From NCBI GenBank assembly GCA_963787415.1, contig CAWBCO010000001.1:248001-312000 (forward strand): a stretch of 64,000 bases of DNA, written 5' to 3'. This DNA comes from CAVUWL01 sp963787415 (GTDB taxonomy: Bacteria > Actinomycetota > Thermoleophilia > Solirubrobacterales > 70-9). The notes under the pieces were generated by a model. That model saw nothing but the letters and a program-made list of their open reading frames with translations. It did no database searches and was not told the DNA's origin. Position 1 is the first letter of the stretch. Every line of letters begins with the position of its first letter. The position numbers were made by a program, and so were the translations under genes. Positions 24,546-32,770 of the stretch are shown piece after piece.

Positions 24546-24718
24546 AAGCTCTGAATCACTTTTGGCTTGCACTAGCAATCTGACCAACAGACGGGAGGCT
24601 TCGAATGGGCTTTCGCGGTCATTGATCCAACAGTAAGAAGACTTTAAGTCACGGTCGTGTATTTGCAACGTCTGTGCCAGTTTCGGAGGGCGCCCCAATC
24701 GGGCGCCCTTCTGTTTTT
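24546..24718 (+). ncRNA. Possible small RNA or leader RNA ending in an intrinsic terminator
   Basis: About 170 bases lie between an extended -10 box and a strong terminator, and no reading frame on the plus strand explains that terminator. The segment contains a short hairpin (GACTT-T-AAGTC) and is richer in A/T than neighbouring DNA. It could be a free small RNA or a terminated leader in front of the HD-GYP gene 110 bases downstream. I looked for a cyclic-di-GMP riboswitch core and did not find one. No known RNA family is recognised. Confidence 0.3.
24687..24718 (+). terminator. Intrinsic terminator
   Basis: Stem AGGGCGCC/GGCGCCCT with a seven-base loop, followed by TCTGTTTTT. It is oriented for plus-strand transcription; the other strand has no U tract. 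Confidence 0.8.
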
Positions 24719-24831
24719 CGGAGCCAAGTACCGGTTTCCCGCTTCTCAGGCCCAATGCGGCCCGAAAGGTCAAGCCTGCGACGGCCGCCGACGCCGACCG
24801 CGCCGATGCAGGTTCAACTCCGACGCAGGGA

Positions 24832-26301
24832 ATGCCGATGCATGCAGGAATCTGTATTCACGCCCGCGCGCGAAAGCTTGGCGCGGGGCGAAAGCCGATG
24901 CCAGAAAATCGTCCTTCTCGTCGTGTCATCACCGGCATGGTCGTCGGCCTCGTTGCGACGGCCGCCGCTGGTGTCTGGTGGGCGCCGGAGGCGAATTGGA
25001 ATCTGGCCCTGGGGGCGCTGCTGCTTGCGTTCTGCGTATTTAGCGACCTGACCGCGGTAGACACCAAGTCCCACGTCCTCATTTCCGGTAGCTTCCTCGC
25101 CCTCGTCGTCGCGATGGTTCTGCTCGGCGGTACACCCGCTGCGCTACTGGGTGTTGGGACGATGCTTGCCGGTTGGCTTCGCTGGCGCGAAAGTTGGGGG
25201 TATCTGCTCAGCAACGTCCTCGCCTACGCGCTCTTCCCGCTTCTCGGAGGCGTCGCGTTCCATGCGGTTGTGGACCAGGCTGGCCTGACCCATAGTAATC
25301 CGGCCTTCTACCTGTTGATTTTCGCCCTCTTTCAGTTCGCCCTGGCGCTCAACTTTCTCATGGTTGCCAGCTATGGCTGCTACGTCGAGCGAACCCCCTT
25401 CTCCGACAAAGTGCGGCTTTTGCCGCCGGTCCTGCCGTCGGAGTTCGCAAGCGCGATGCTCGCGGTGGGAATCACCTTCATCTACTACCAGGTTGGCATC
25501 ACGGCGATCGCCTTTCTCGGCATCGTTGTGATCACCTTCCAGTATTTGCTCGGCCAGCTGCTGCTCTCCCAGCATCGGGCCGAGGAGCTTGAGCAGCGCA
25601 GCAAGCAGCTTGCGAGCTTCCAGGTTGGGATGTTGAGCGCAATGCTGCGCACGCTCGATCTGCGCGACCAGATGACCGCCCGCCACAGCGCCGCAGTGGC
25701 TCGGTATTCGCGGGCGATTGCCCAACGGGCTGGCTATCCACGCAAAGAAGAGGAGCTGGTCCACATCGCCGCACTGCTGCACGATATTGGCAAGTTCATT
25801 CTCCCTGACCGAATTCTGAAGGCCAATGTGCCGCTCACTGATGAGGATTGGATGTTGATCCGCCGCCATCCCCAACAGGGTGCCCGAGTGGTCTCCAGCC
25901 TTGACGGCTACGGGCCCGTCGCCGAGATCATCCTTGCCCATCACGAGCGAATCGACGGCAAAGGCTACCCGCGCGGTCTCTCGGGCGATCAGATCCCGGA
26001 GCTGGCCAGGATCATCTCAGTCGCTGACACATATGACGTGATGACGGCCCGCGATTCCTACCGCTCGCCGACCTCCGCCTATGAGGCGATGCAGGAGCTT
26101 CGTCGTGTCGCCGGCAAGCAGCTTGACGCGGGGTTCGTCGAGATCTTTATCGAGCTGCTGGAGGGCGAGGACGTTTCCTTCCAGCACGGCGAGGCTGCCG
26201 ACTTCGAGAAGGAGCTTGCGCTGGAAGCAAGGATCGCGGAGACGGCCAGTCCGGTTGGGGGTGGCAATCGCTTCCAGGCGCCCAGCGTCGGCGTTAGCTA
26301 G
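24832..26301 (+). CDS. Membrane-anchored HD-GYP domain protein
   Basis: Predicted cyclic-di-GMP phosphodiesterase. After a short basic N-terminus, about residues 30-235 form six or more hydrophobic helices, a membrane sensor module without a domain I can name. A linker helix (HRAEELEQRSKQL) leads to the HD-GYP domain. The HD pair lies near residue 317 in LLHDIGKF, followed by HHERIDGKGYPRGLSGDQIP near residue 370 and VADTYDVMTA. All metal and GYP residues are present, so it is likely active. ATG 24898 is an alternative start. Confidence 0.85.
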   Translation: MPMHAGICIHARARKLGAGRKPMPENRPSRRVITGMVVGLVATAAAGVWWAPEANWNLALGALLLAFCVFSDLTAVDTKSHVLISGSFLALVVAMVLLGGTPAALLGVGTMLAGWLRWRESWGYLLSNVLAYALFPLLGGVAFHAVVDQAGLTHSNPAFYLLIFALFQFALALNFLMVASYGCYVERTPFSDKVRLLPPVLPSEFASAMLAVGITFIYYQVGITAIAFLGIVVITFQYLLGQLLLSQHRAEELEQRSKQLASFQVGMLSAMLRTLDLRDQMTARHSAAVARYSRAIAQRAGYPRKEEELVHIAALLHDIGKFILPDRILKANVPLTDEDWMLIRRHPQQGARVVSSLDGYGPVAEIILAHHERIDGKGYPRGLSGDQIPELARIISVADTYDVMTARDSYRSPTSAYEAMQELRRVAGKQLDAGFVEIFIELLEGEDVSFQHGEAADFEKELALEARIAETASPVGGGNRFQAPSVGVS

Positions 26302-26340
26302 CCGCAAAGACCGCTACGCGCAGAGGGGCCCGCGGACGGA

Positions 26341-26346
26341 TAGCGT
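26341..26346 (+). promoter_or_regulatory. -10 box of leaderless promoter (alcohol dehydrogenase)
   Basis: TAGCGT, then six bases (TGGGTG), then ATG 26353. Confidence 0.45.
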
Positions 26347-26352
26347 TGGGTG

Positions 26353-27384
26353 ATGCGCGCCGTCACCTTTCAAGCTCCGGGAGAGGTCCGAGTCGATGAG
26401 AAGCCGAGCCCCACGATCGGGGCCTCGGATGAGGCGCTGGTCAAGATCGAGGCTAGCGGCATCTGCGGTTCTGATTTGCATATCTACCACGGGCGGGTGC
26501 CGGTCGAGCCCGGCTTCACGATTGGCCATGAGTTCGTCGGCACTGTGCTGGGGGTTGGAGACGATGTTGACCGCGTTGGGATCGGCGACCGGGTGCTTGG
26601 TTGTTTTCACACTGCCTGCGCGACCTGCACGTCCTGTCTGCGGGGGGACTACCATCGCTGCCGCCGCGGGCGCACCTTTGGGCATGGCTCCAAGCTGGGC
26701 GATCTGCAGGGTGCCCAGGCCGAGGAGCTTTTGGTCCCGCGCGCGAATATGACCCTGCGGCGGGTTCCCGATGGGATGTCAGCCGATTTGGCCCTCTTTG
26801 CGGGGGATGTGATGGGGACCGGCTATCACGCGATCGCTCATGCCGGTGTCCGGGTCGGTGACACCGTCGCGGTGCTGGGGCTTGGACCGGTGGGGCTCTG
26901 CGCCGTGCAGGCCGCCCGGGCCAGCGGCGCGCTCAAGGTCTTCGCGATCGACACGGTCGAGCAGCGGCTCGAAATGGCGTCGCAGTTCGGCGCGATCGCT
27001 CTTCACCTAACCGAGCAGGATCCAAAACGAGCAGTTCGTTCGCAGACCAACGGTGGCGCCGATGTCGTCGTCGACGCTGTCGGAGATCCCGCTCCGCTGG
27101 AGATGGCGATCAGCCTTGCCCGCGACGCCGGCACCGTTTCGGGCATCGGCGCCTACGCGGGACGGGGTGAGGTTCCATTGGGGCTTGCCTGGCTGAAGGG
27201 TCTCACCCTGCGACTCGGGCTTGCCAACGTGATCGCCCACGTGGATCGCGTACTTGCGTTGATCGAGGCCGGAGTTCTCGACCCCTCTCCCCTGGTAACT
27301 GATCACATGAGTCTTGAGCAGGCACCCGAGGCCTATGAGCTCTATGACAAAAGGGAAGCGCTGAAGATTGTCTTGAGCCCCTGA
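26353..27384 (+). CDS. Zinc-dependent alcohol dehydrogenase (MDR family)
   Basis: A 343-residue medium-chain dehydrogenase. The catalytic zinc site is CGSDLHIYHG with GHEFVGTV. Structural-zinc cysteines are seen in ACATCTSCLRGDYHRC. The NAD(P) Rossmann motif is GLGPVG in the cofactor domain. The substrate cannot be assigned; sorbitol, threonine and formaldehyde-type branches share these motifs. GTG 26350 would add one residue, but TAGCGT lies six bases before ATG 26353, favouring a leaderless start there. Confidence 0.87.
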   Translation: MRAVTFQAPGEVRVDEKPSPTIGASDEALVKIEASGICGSDLHIYHGRVPVEPGFTIGHEFVGTVLGVGDDVDRVGIGDRVLGCFHTACATCTSCLRGDYHRCRRGRTFGHGSKLGDLQGAQAEELLVPRANMTLRRVPDGMSADLALFAGDVMGTGYHAIAHAGVRVGDTVAVLGLGPVGLCAVQAARASGALKVFAIDTVEQRLEMASQFGAIALHLTEQDPKRAVRSQTNGGADVVVDAVGDPAPLEMAISLARDAGTVSGIGAYAGRGEVPLGLAWLKGLTLRLGLANVIAHVDRVLALIEAGVLDPSPLVTDHMSLEQAPEAYELYDKREALKIVLSP

Positions 27385-27517
27385 GGCTCGAGCGGGTTCA
27401 ACACTGCCATCCCTCGGTCGGGAGCTCCTAGAGATGGGATTCGAACCGACCGCCAGGCCGCTGCAGGGCTGCTGAGATCAGGAATTCAGGCGGAGCGAAC
27501 CGGGAGTAAGGAGGAGT

Positions 27518-27537
27518 GGCAGCGCTAGGGCGCTGCC
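27518..27537. terminator. GC-rich hairpin between convergent genes
   Basis: GGCAGCGC-TAGG-GCGCTGCC is a perfect 8-bp stem spanning the stop codon of the GST-like gene. It has no U tract, so it may be a weak or bidirectional terminator only. Confidence 0.3.
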
Positions 27538-28313
27538 TGGGTCGCGGTGGGAGTCATCGGGCTGCGGTGGTGGCGGAACATCTCTTCGACCCACCTGTAT
27601 GCGCGGCGCTCCTTCAGCGGTTGACGAAAGCGTTCAATCCCAGCCGGTGGCTCTTCCGTGGAGGGAAGCGGCCCCTCCTCGGGAAGAACCAGCGGATAAA
27701 AGAGCGAAGCTGCCGTCAGGTCGGCGACGCTGAAGCTGTCGCCGACCAGATAGTCCTCACTGCCGAGCTCGGCTTCGAGTCGGTCTAGAGCGGCCAGGAC
27801 CTTCTCAGCAGAGCGCTCAGCCGCCCCGGGGCTGCGGACCCTGAAACGCAGCCCCGAATAAGTTCGAGCATATGCGGCTGCTGCACGACTCATGCGGGCG
27901 AGGGGTCCGGGAGCCGTTTGCTTCATCAGCTCGTTGAACCGCTCGGGGTCTTTGCCTAGCTCATGAAATACAAGGAGCCGAATATGTGGGCCCAACTCCT
28001 CATCGAAGAAGTCCTCAAGCTCCAGAGCGCGGCGGCGGTGATCGGGGTTCTCGGGGTAGAGCGGAGACTCGGGAAAGCGCTCCTCCAGGGCAGCGATGAT
28101 CGCGGTCGAATCCCCGATGCCCCGCCCGTCCAGCTCGATCACCGGGAAGGTTGCATGGGCGCCGCGGGTCAGCCAAAGGGCGATCGGGATGTGGACGCCG
28201 GGAACCGGCGCTCTGCGCTTATGCGCCACACCCTTGTGGCTGAGAGCCCAGCGCGCCTTCTCGCTGAAATGCGAGATATCGATCTGCCAAAGGGTCGGGA
28301 GAGGTTCGCTCAT
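27525..28313 (-). CDS. Glutathione S-transferase-like protein
   Basis: A 262-residue protein with an N-terminal thioredoxin-like domain (PTLWQIDISHFSEKARWAL, then ATFPVIELDGRGIGDSTAII, the cis-proline and Ser region that holds the thiol ligand). A C-terminal helical domain includes LEAELGSEDYLVGDSFSVADLTAASLF. This is the GST architecture. Actinobacteria usually lack glutathione, so the true thiol partner and reaction are unknown. I choose ATG 28313, where the domain begins, although the frame is open to 28547. It is divergent from the pterin dehydratase gene. Confidence 0.8.
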   Translation of the reverse strand: MSEPLPTLWQIDISHFSEKARWALSHKGVAHKRRAPVPGVHIPIALWLTRGAHATFPVIELDGRGIGDSTAIIAALEERFPESPLYPENPDHRRRALELEDFFDEELGPHIRLLVFHELGKDPERFNELMKQTAPGPLARMSRAAAAYARTYSGLRFRVRSPGAAERSAEKVLAALDRLEAELGSEDYLVGDSFSVADLTAASLFYPLVLPEEGPLPSTEEPPAGIERFRQPLKERRAYRWVEEMFRHHRSPMTPTATQAAP

Positions 28314-28350
28314 TGCGTTCTTGTCACCGTCGTGGCAGCATAAACCCAAG

Positions 28351-28629
28351 ATGGCGCTACTCAGTGACTCCGAGATCGAGGCCGGTCTCAACCAACTGCA
28401 CGGCTGGAAGCGTGAGCGCGATTCGATTGTCAAATATTTTGATCGTGGCGATTTCGTCGGCTCGATCAAATTCGTTGAGAGCCTGGTCGAGCCGGCCGAG
28501 GAGATGGGCCACCATCCCGACCTTGAGATCTCCTGGAGCGAGGTCAAGGTGACGATCTCGACCCATTCAGAGGGCGGCCTTACGGGCGCCGATTTCGAGC
28601 TCGCGGCGAAGATCGACGCCCGTTTGTAG
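28351..28629 (+). CDS. 4a-Hydroxytetrahydrobiopterin dehydratase (pterin-4a-carbinolamine dehydratase)
   Basis: A 92-residue enzyme that regenerates pterin cofactor by dehydrating its 4a-hydroxy form. The family motif GHHPDLEISWSEVKVTISTH, with the paired catalytic histidines, sits at about residues 53-72. The length is typical for PCD. No aromatic amino-acid hydroxylase is in the window, so its role in pterin recycling or molybdopterin metabolism is open. The lipoprotein gene begins one base after its stop. Confidence 0.9.
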   Translation: MALLSDSEIEAGLNQLHGWKRERDSIVKYFDRGDFVGSIKFVESLVEPAEEMGHHPDLEISWSEVKVTISTHSEGGLTGADFELAAKIDARL

Positions 28630-28630
28630 G

Positions 28631-29212
28631 GTGACCTCGATGCGGCCTCCCCTCGCCACCTTGCTCGGGCTAAGCGCCCTCTGTCTCCCTGCGCTGTTCC
28701 TGGCCGGTTGCGGCGGGGCGGGTTCGATGACTACCGTACTTACACGGACGACCACCGTGGCGCAGGCGACCACAAATTCCACCGCTACGGCGACCACAAA
28801 GTCCACCGTTACCAGCACCCAGACCGAAGCCAGCACAGAAGAACAGCAACCGACGCGAACCGTCCATCTCTCCAACTTCCGCAGCCCGACCGGCAACATC
28901 GGGTGCGTGTTGCTCGATGGAATCGCCCGTTGCGACATCAATAAGCGCGACTGGACGCCGCCTCCCCGGCCGGCCAGCTGCCCACGCGAGGTCGATTTCG
29001 GACAGGGTCTTGAGATGCAGCGCGCGGGACCCGGCAAGTTCGTCTGCGCGGGCGACACCGCCCTGGACCCGACTGCCACGTCGCTTGCCTACGGCACGGC
29101 ATCGCATTTTGGCGCTTTCACCTGCCTCAGTCGCTCTACCGGGATGACCTGCACAGACCCAGCGACCGGGCACGGATTCTTCATCAGCATCCAGAGCTAC
29201 CGAACCTTCTGA
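28631..29212 (+). CDS. Secreted lipoprotein with DUF6636-like C-terminal domain
   Basis: A 193-residue exported protein. The signal peptide ends in FLAGC near residue 26, followed by a Thr/Ser/Ala-rich linker of about 45 residues. A compact domain then begins at FRSPTGNIGCVLLDGIARCDI and contains six cysteines. The SPTGNIGC...ARCDI pattern resembles a domain common in secreted actinobacterial proteins of unknown function. GTG 28631 or ATG 28640 can start it. It is placed one base after the pterin dehydratase gene and is probably co-transcribed. Confidence 0.65.
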   Translation: MTSMRPPLATLLGLSALCLPALFLAGCGGAGSMTTVLTRTTTVAQATTNSTATATTKSTVTSTQTEASTEEQQPTRTVHLSNFRSPTGNIGCVLLDGIARCDINKRDWTPPPRPASCPREVDFGQGLEMQRAGPGKFVCAGDTALDPTATSLAYGTASHFGAFTCLSRSTGMTCTDPATGHGFFISIQSYRTF

Positions 29213-29216
29213 GCGG

Positions 29217-29564
29217 TTGGCCAAGCGAAGACAGCGCCGATCCAGACAGAAAGCCCCGACCGTGGACTACAGCGACGCAGAGGGCAACGTGCTGACCTTG
29301 AGGCAGGGGCTCAGTCCGGCCACCGTCGCCAAGATCGCCCAGCCTCCAACCCGCGACGCGACCTCACTCGAGGATGCCTGGCGTCGGCGCTCGGAGTTGT
29401 TGTTTGAGCGGCTCGCCGTTCGTTGGGATCTCGCGGGCCTTCCGATCACCGACCAGGCGATGTTGCTCGGGCGCTATCGCATGGCCGACCACGAGACCCA
29501 GCAGTGGGTTCGCCAGACGATCGCCACCCACATTGAGCGCCATATTCCCGAGCTCTCAAGCTAG
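29217..29564 (+). CDS. Conserved-looking small basic protein, function unknown
   Basis: A 115-residue protein starting at TTG, four bases after the lipoprotein gene. It has an Arg/Lys-rich N-terminus, then a mixed helical region (EDAWRRRSELLFERLAVRWDLAGLPITDQ). I recognise no domain. Its position in a run of closely spaced genes ending with ArfB supports real coding. Codon usage looks like its neighbours. Confidence 0.5.
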   Translation: MAKRRQRRSRQKAPTVDYSDAEGNVLTLRQGLSPATVAKIAQPPTRDATSLEDAWRRRSELLFERLAVRWDLAGLPITDQAMLLGRYRMADHETQQWVRQTIATHIERHIPELSS

Positions 29565-29601
29565 CCGTGATCGGCCGCGGCCTCCTCGATCAGATCAGCG
29601 C

Positions 29602-30018
29602 GTGGCTGAGGAGCTGAAAATCAACGACCGCCTTTCGATCCCGTTGGCTGAGATCGAACTGCGCGCCAGTCGCTCCTCGGGCCCCGGGGGCCAGCATGCA
29701 AACGTGACCGCCTCGCGGGTCGAAGCGGTATTCGACGTTGAGGCGTCGGCGACCCTCGCTGCGCCCGAGCGAAGTCAACTACTGCAACGGAGTGGCCGCC
29801 TGATCACCGCCGTCGCCCAGGACGCGCGCAGTCAGGCCCGCAACAAAGAGCTAGCGCTGGAGCGTCTTGCAGCGAAGCTCTCCGTCGGACTTAAGGTTTC
29901 GCCCATGCGCCGCCCGACGAGGCCGACGAGGGCCTCCCGCAAACGCCGGCTTGAGCAAAAGCGCCGCACCGGAATTCGCAAGCGAACTCGTCGCAATCCC
30001 TCCAACGAGGACGGCTGA
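29602..30018 (+). CDS. arfB: Ribosome-rescue peptidyl-tRNA hydrolase (ArfB/YaeJ type)
   Basis: It frees stalled ribosomes by hydrolysing peptidyl-tRNA without a stop codon. The 138-residue product has the release-factor GGQ loop in SSGPGGQHANVTASR (about residues 27-41). It ends in a basic tail (RRPTRPTRASRKRRLEQKRRTG) that, in ArfB, enters the empty mRNA channel. The absence of a codon-recognition domain separates it from RF1 and RF2. GTG 29602 is chosen from the family N-terminus (INDRLSIPLAEIELRASRS). Confidence 0.9.
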   Translation: MAEELKINDRLSIPLAEIELRASRSSGPGGQHANVTASRVEAVFDVEASATLAAPERSQLLQRSGRLITAVAQDARSQARNKELALERLAAKLSVGLKVSPMRRPTRPTRASRKRRLEQKRRTGIRKRTRRNPSNEDG

Positions 30019-30439
30019 GCGAAGGCTCTCAGCCGAGTTGGGGACAGAGGCGTCCAAGAACTGCCCCCACCGGGGTATCGCCATCTCGACCCACCGCCCC
30101 AAGCCCGCTGCAAAGACCCCAACGCTCGGTGGCTCCGACGCGGGGTGCTCCGCTGAGACTGCCTGGATGATCAAGCGGGTTCCGTGGGCTGTCGCAGCAT
30201 CGAGGGATCTGTGCGAGGTGTCTCGCTCGGCGGCGGTGATCTTGCACCTGCCCAGTGGAGTTCCTGAATTGTGGGAGGGATCGAGCCGTGCAGTCGTCTT
30301 CTCGCCGCGCTCGATCTTCTGATCGGGCGACCTAGGTTCGCGGTCGAATTGGGCTCTCGCTCACCCTCGCTCGTATCGGCGTAGTCTCAACCCGCGCCTT
30401 ACGGAGGTTTGCAGACCAACGACCAGATCGAGTGGATAG
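30019..30439. other. 421-base intergenic region upstream of glutamate decarboxylase
   Basis: A 7-bp inverted repeat (GGCTGAG/CTCAGCC, 30013-30034) spans the arfB stop but lacks a U tract. TAGTCT at 30382-30387 is a possible -10 box for the decarboxylase gene. ACGGAGG at 30401-30407 looks like a ribosome-binding site but is 32 bases from ATG 30440. Nothing else is recognised. Confidence 0.5.
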
Positions 30440-31816
30440 ATGCCCAAACCAATCAGTGCACATGAAGCCGCGATGCTCTACGGAAATCGCTTCCTCACCG
30501 AAGACGCACCCGACGGTGACTTCCCGCCCGCTGGGATGTCGGCACTGGATGCGATGCGCCTGCTCGGGGAGGACTTAGCGCTCGAGGGTGATCCGCAGCG
30601 CAACCTGGCCACCTTCGTGACGACCTGGATGGAGCCCGAGGCCGATCGGATTATCGCCGAAAACCTCTACCGCAACTTCATCGACCACGCCGAGTATCCG
30701 ATTTCGGCTGAGATTGAGCAGCGCTGCGTCCGAATGCTGGCCGACCTCTTTCACGCGCCCGGGGAGACCACCGGGGCACGGACCCAGGGATCCTCGGAGG
30801 CAATCATGCTCGGTGCGCTGTCTTTGAAGTGGAAGTGGCGCGTGCGCCGCCAGGCCGATGGAAAGTCGACCGAGAAACCAAATCTTGTCTTCGGCGGTGA
30901 CGTCCACGTCGTATGGGAGAAGTTTTGTCGCTACTTCGACGTCGAACCACGGATCGTCCCTCTGCAGGAGAACAAATACGTGATCGGAGCCGCCGATGTC
31001 GAGGCTCAAATCGATGAGAACACGATTGGGGTTGCAGCGGTGCTTGGTACGACCTTCACCGGTCACGCCGATGACATCGTTGGTATCAACAAGCTCTTGG
31101 TCGATCTGAAGGCCGACAAGGGGCTCGACGTTCCCCTCCACATCGACGGTGCCAGTGGCGGTTTCGTCTGGCCGTTTCTCTATCCGGACTCCGAATGGGA
31201 TTTTCGCCTTGAGCAGGTTCGCTCGATCAATGTCTCAGGCCATAAGTTCGGCCTCGTCTACCCCGGAATCGGATGGCTGATCTTCCGCGAGAGCGCGGAT
31301 CTTGCTGAGGATCTCGTGTTCTATGAGAACTATCTGGGCAAGAGGGATGCAACCTTCACCCTAAACTTCTCAACCGGCGCCGCGATGGTGCTCGCCCAGT
31401 ACTACAACTTCGTCCGCTACGGACGCGAGGGCTATGGCTACATCATGGCAGCGATGCAGGAGAACGCCAGGGCGCTGGCCGCAAACCTGAAATCAAGTGG
31501 CAACTTTGAACTGATCGGAGACGGTGAGGAGCAGCTGCCGCTGGTGGCCTTCAGGCTTGCCGAAGAAAAGAACTACGACGAGTTCGATGTTTCCTGGCAG
31601 CTCTCGGCGGAGCGCGGTTGGATGGTTCCTGCTTACACCCTTCCCCCAAACGCCGAAAAGGTGAAGATTCTGCGGGCGCTCGTCAAGCAGACTCTGAGCC
31701 GCGAGCAGGTCGACCGCCTCTCTGAGGACATCGCCGATGCATGCTCGACGCTTGAGAAAAAGGGCGGCGCTCACCCCACGGAGCGCAAGCGAGTTAAGAC
31801 TGGGACCGGCTATTGA
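30440..31816 (+). CDS. gadB: Glutamate decarboxylase
   Basis: A 458-residue PLP enzyme converting glutamate to GABA and CO2 while consuming a proton, often for acid tolerance. Class II decarboxylase features are GARTQGSSEAIMLG, HIDGASGGFVWPF, which contains the cofactor aspartate, and the PLP lysine in SINVSGHKFGLVYPG. The C-terminus ends near GTGY. No glutamate/GABA antiporter gene adjoins it, so GABA may be used internally. An epoxide-hydrolase-like gene follows after ten bases. Confidence 0.92.
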   Translation: MPKPISAHEAAMLYGNRFLTEDAPDGDFPPAGMSALDAMRLLGEDLALEGDPQRNLATFVTTWMEPEADRIIAENLYRNFIDHAEYPISAEIEQRCVRMLADLFHAPGETTGARTQGSSEAIMLGALSLKWKWRVRRQADGKSTEKPNLVFGGDVHVVWEKFCRYFDVEPRIVPLQENKYVIGAADVEAQIDENTIGVAAVLGTTFTGHADDIVGINKLLVDLKADKGLDVPLHIDGASGGFVWPFLYPDSEWDFRLEQVRSINVSGHKFGLVYPGIGWLIFRESADLAEDLVFYENYLGKRDATFTLNFSTGAAMVLAQYYNFVRYGREGYGYIMAAMQENARALAANLKSSGNFELIGDGEEQLPLVAFRLAEEKNYDEFDVSWQLSAERGWMVPAYTLPPNAEKVKILRALVKQTLSREQVDRLSEDIADACSTLEKKGGAHPTERKRVKTGTGY

Positions 31817-31826
31817 GGGATCGGCA

Positions 31827-32738
31827 ATGAGCGCCTCATCGGATCCCGCTGAAGCAGCAAACTCGCCAAACCTCGCCGGGTCGGCGCCGGTTGAGAACAA
31901 CCATGCCTACGCGGAGGTCAATGGCATTCGACTGCACTATGTCGAGGCGGGCGAGGGGCCGCTGGTCGTCTTGCTTCACGGTTTTCCTGAGTTCTGGTAC
32001 TCCTGGCGCCATCAAATTCCCGCCCTCGCTGAGGCTGGCTACCACGTGGTCGCACCCGATATGCGCGGCTACAACCTGTCCCAGAAGCCCCTCGGCTGGC
32101 GCCAATATGACGCCGAGCATCTCGGCGCAGACACCGCCGCTCTGATTCATAGCTTTGGCGTCGATCGCGCCCATCTCATCGGTCATGACTGGGGCGCGGC
32201 GGTCGCTTATCTAACCGCGATGCAGCACCCAGACGTAGTCGATCGACTCGCGATCCTAAACGTGCCCCATCCGGCACGAATGCTGGACGGCTTTCGTACC
32301 GTCAAACAACTTCGCAAGAGTTGGTACATGTTCTTTTTCCAGATTCCGCGACTACCTGAGATGCTGCTGGCGCGAGACGGGTATGCCCGCGCAAGGCGCT
32401 CGTTGCTAGAGGATTCTCCAACAGCGTTCAACGAGGTCGATTTGGAGCGCTACGTCGAGGCCTGGTCACAGCCGGGAGCTCTGACCGGAATGCTCAACTA
32501 CTACCGGGCCGCGCTGCGCCAATCACCGCGCCGGGCGTTGCAGCGCATGAGCCCGATCGAGGCTCCGGTGCTTGTCATCTGGGGCGAGCGCGACCAACAC
32601 CTGGGCAGCGAGCTCGCTCGACCGAAGCCGCAATGGGTTCCCAACGTACGGGTTGAGCGCCTTCCCGAGGCCACCCACTGGGTGCAGCACGATGCACCCG
32701 AGCGCGTCAACCAGCTGCTCAAAGAGTTTCTCCAATAA
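31827..32738 (+). CDS. Alpha/beta hydrolase, epoxide hydrolase-like
   Basis: A 303-residue alpha/beta hydrolase. The oxyanion motif HGFPEFWYSWR is followed by the nucleophile elbow GHDWGAA, in which the nucleophile is Asp, as in epoxide hydrolases and haloalkane dehalogenases. The acid is likely in WGERDQHLG and the catalytic His in EATHWVQ. The YNLSQKP segment after DMRG resembles epoxide hydrolases more than dehalogenases. The frame is open into the gad gene, but ATG 31827 has GAGGGA seven bases upstream. Confidence 0.85.
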   Translation: MSASSDPAEAANSPNLAGSAPVENNHAYAEVNGIRLHYVEAGEGPLVVLLHGFPEFWYSWRHQIPALAEAGYHVVAPDMRGYNLSQKPLGWRQYDAEHLGADTAALIHSFGVDRAHLIGHDWGAAVAYLTAMQHPDVVDRLAILNVPHPARMLDGFRTVKQLRKSWYMFFFQIPRLPEMLLARDGYARARRSLLEDSPTAFNEVDLERYVEAWSQPGALTGMLNYYRAALRQSPRRALQRMSPIEAPVLVIWGERDQHLGSELARPKPQWVPNVRVERLPEATHWVQHDAPERVNQLLKEFLQ

Positions 32739-32770
32739 TCCCAGTCCTTCGCTCAGTAGATGAGGCCGAC

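Larger units (their letters stand above)
24462..24831. other. 370-base intergenic region, less GC-rich than surroundings
   Basis: Between the divergent MFS and HD-GYP genes. It holds a possible plus-strand promoter, a strong intrinsic terminator at 24687-24718 and no convincing gene. A 103-codon minus-strand frame (24462-24773) runs through the terminator and has no recognisable protein character. Confidence 0.6.

Noticed and set aside
24546..24720. Cyclic-di-GMP riboswitch in front of the HD-GYP gene
   Set aside because: The conserved GEMM core segments are not present; only a generic terminator and small hairpins are visible.
24462..24773. 103-codon minus-strand frame upstream of the MFS gene
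   Set aside because: It runs through the intrinsic terminator and an AT-richer intergenic region, and shows no protein-like character.
27430..27460. tRNA T-arm-like sequence (GGTTCGAATCCC on the minus strand) between convergent genes
   Set aside because: The T stem does not pair fully and no acceptor, D or anticodon arm can be built around it. No integrase is nearby to make it an attachment site.
30013..30034. GGCTGAG/CTCAGCC hairpin at the end of arfB as a terminator
   Set aside because: No U tract follows and the stem is short; could be chance in GC-rich DNA.
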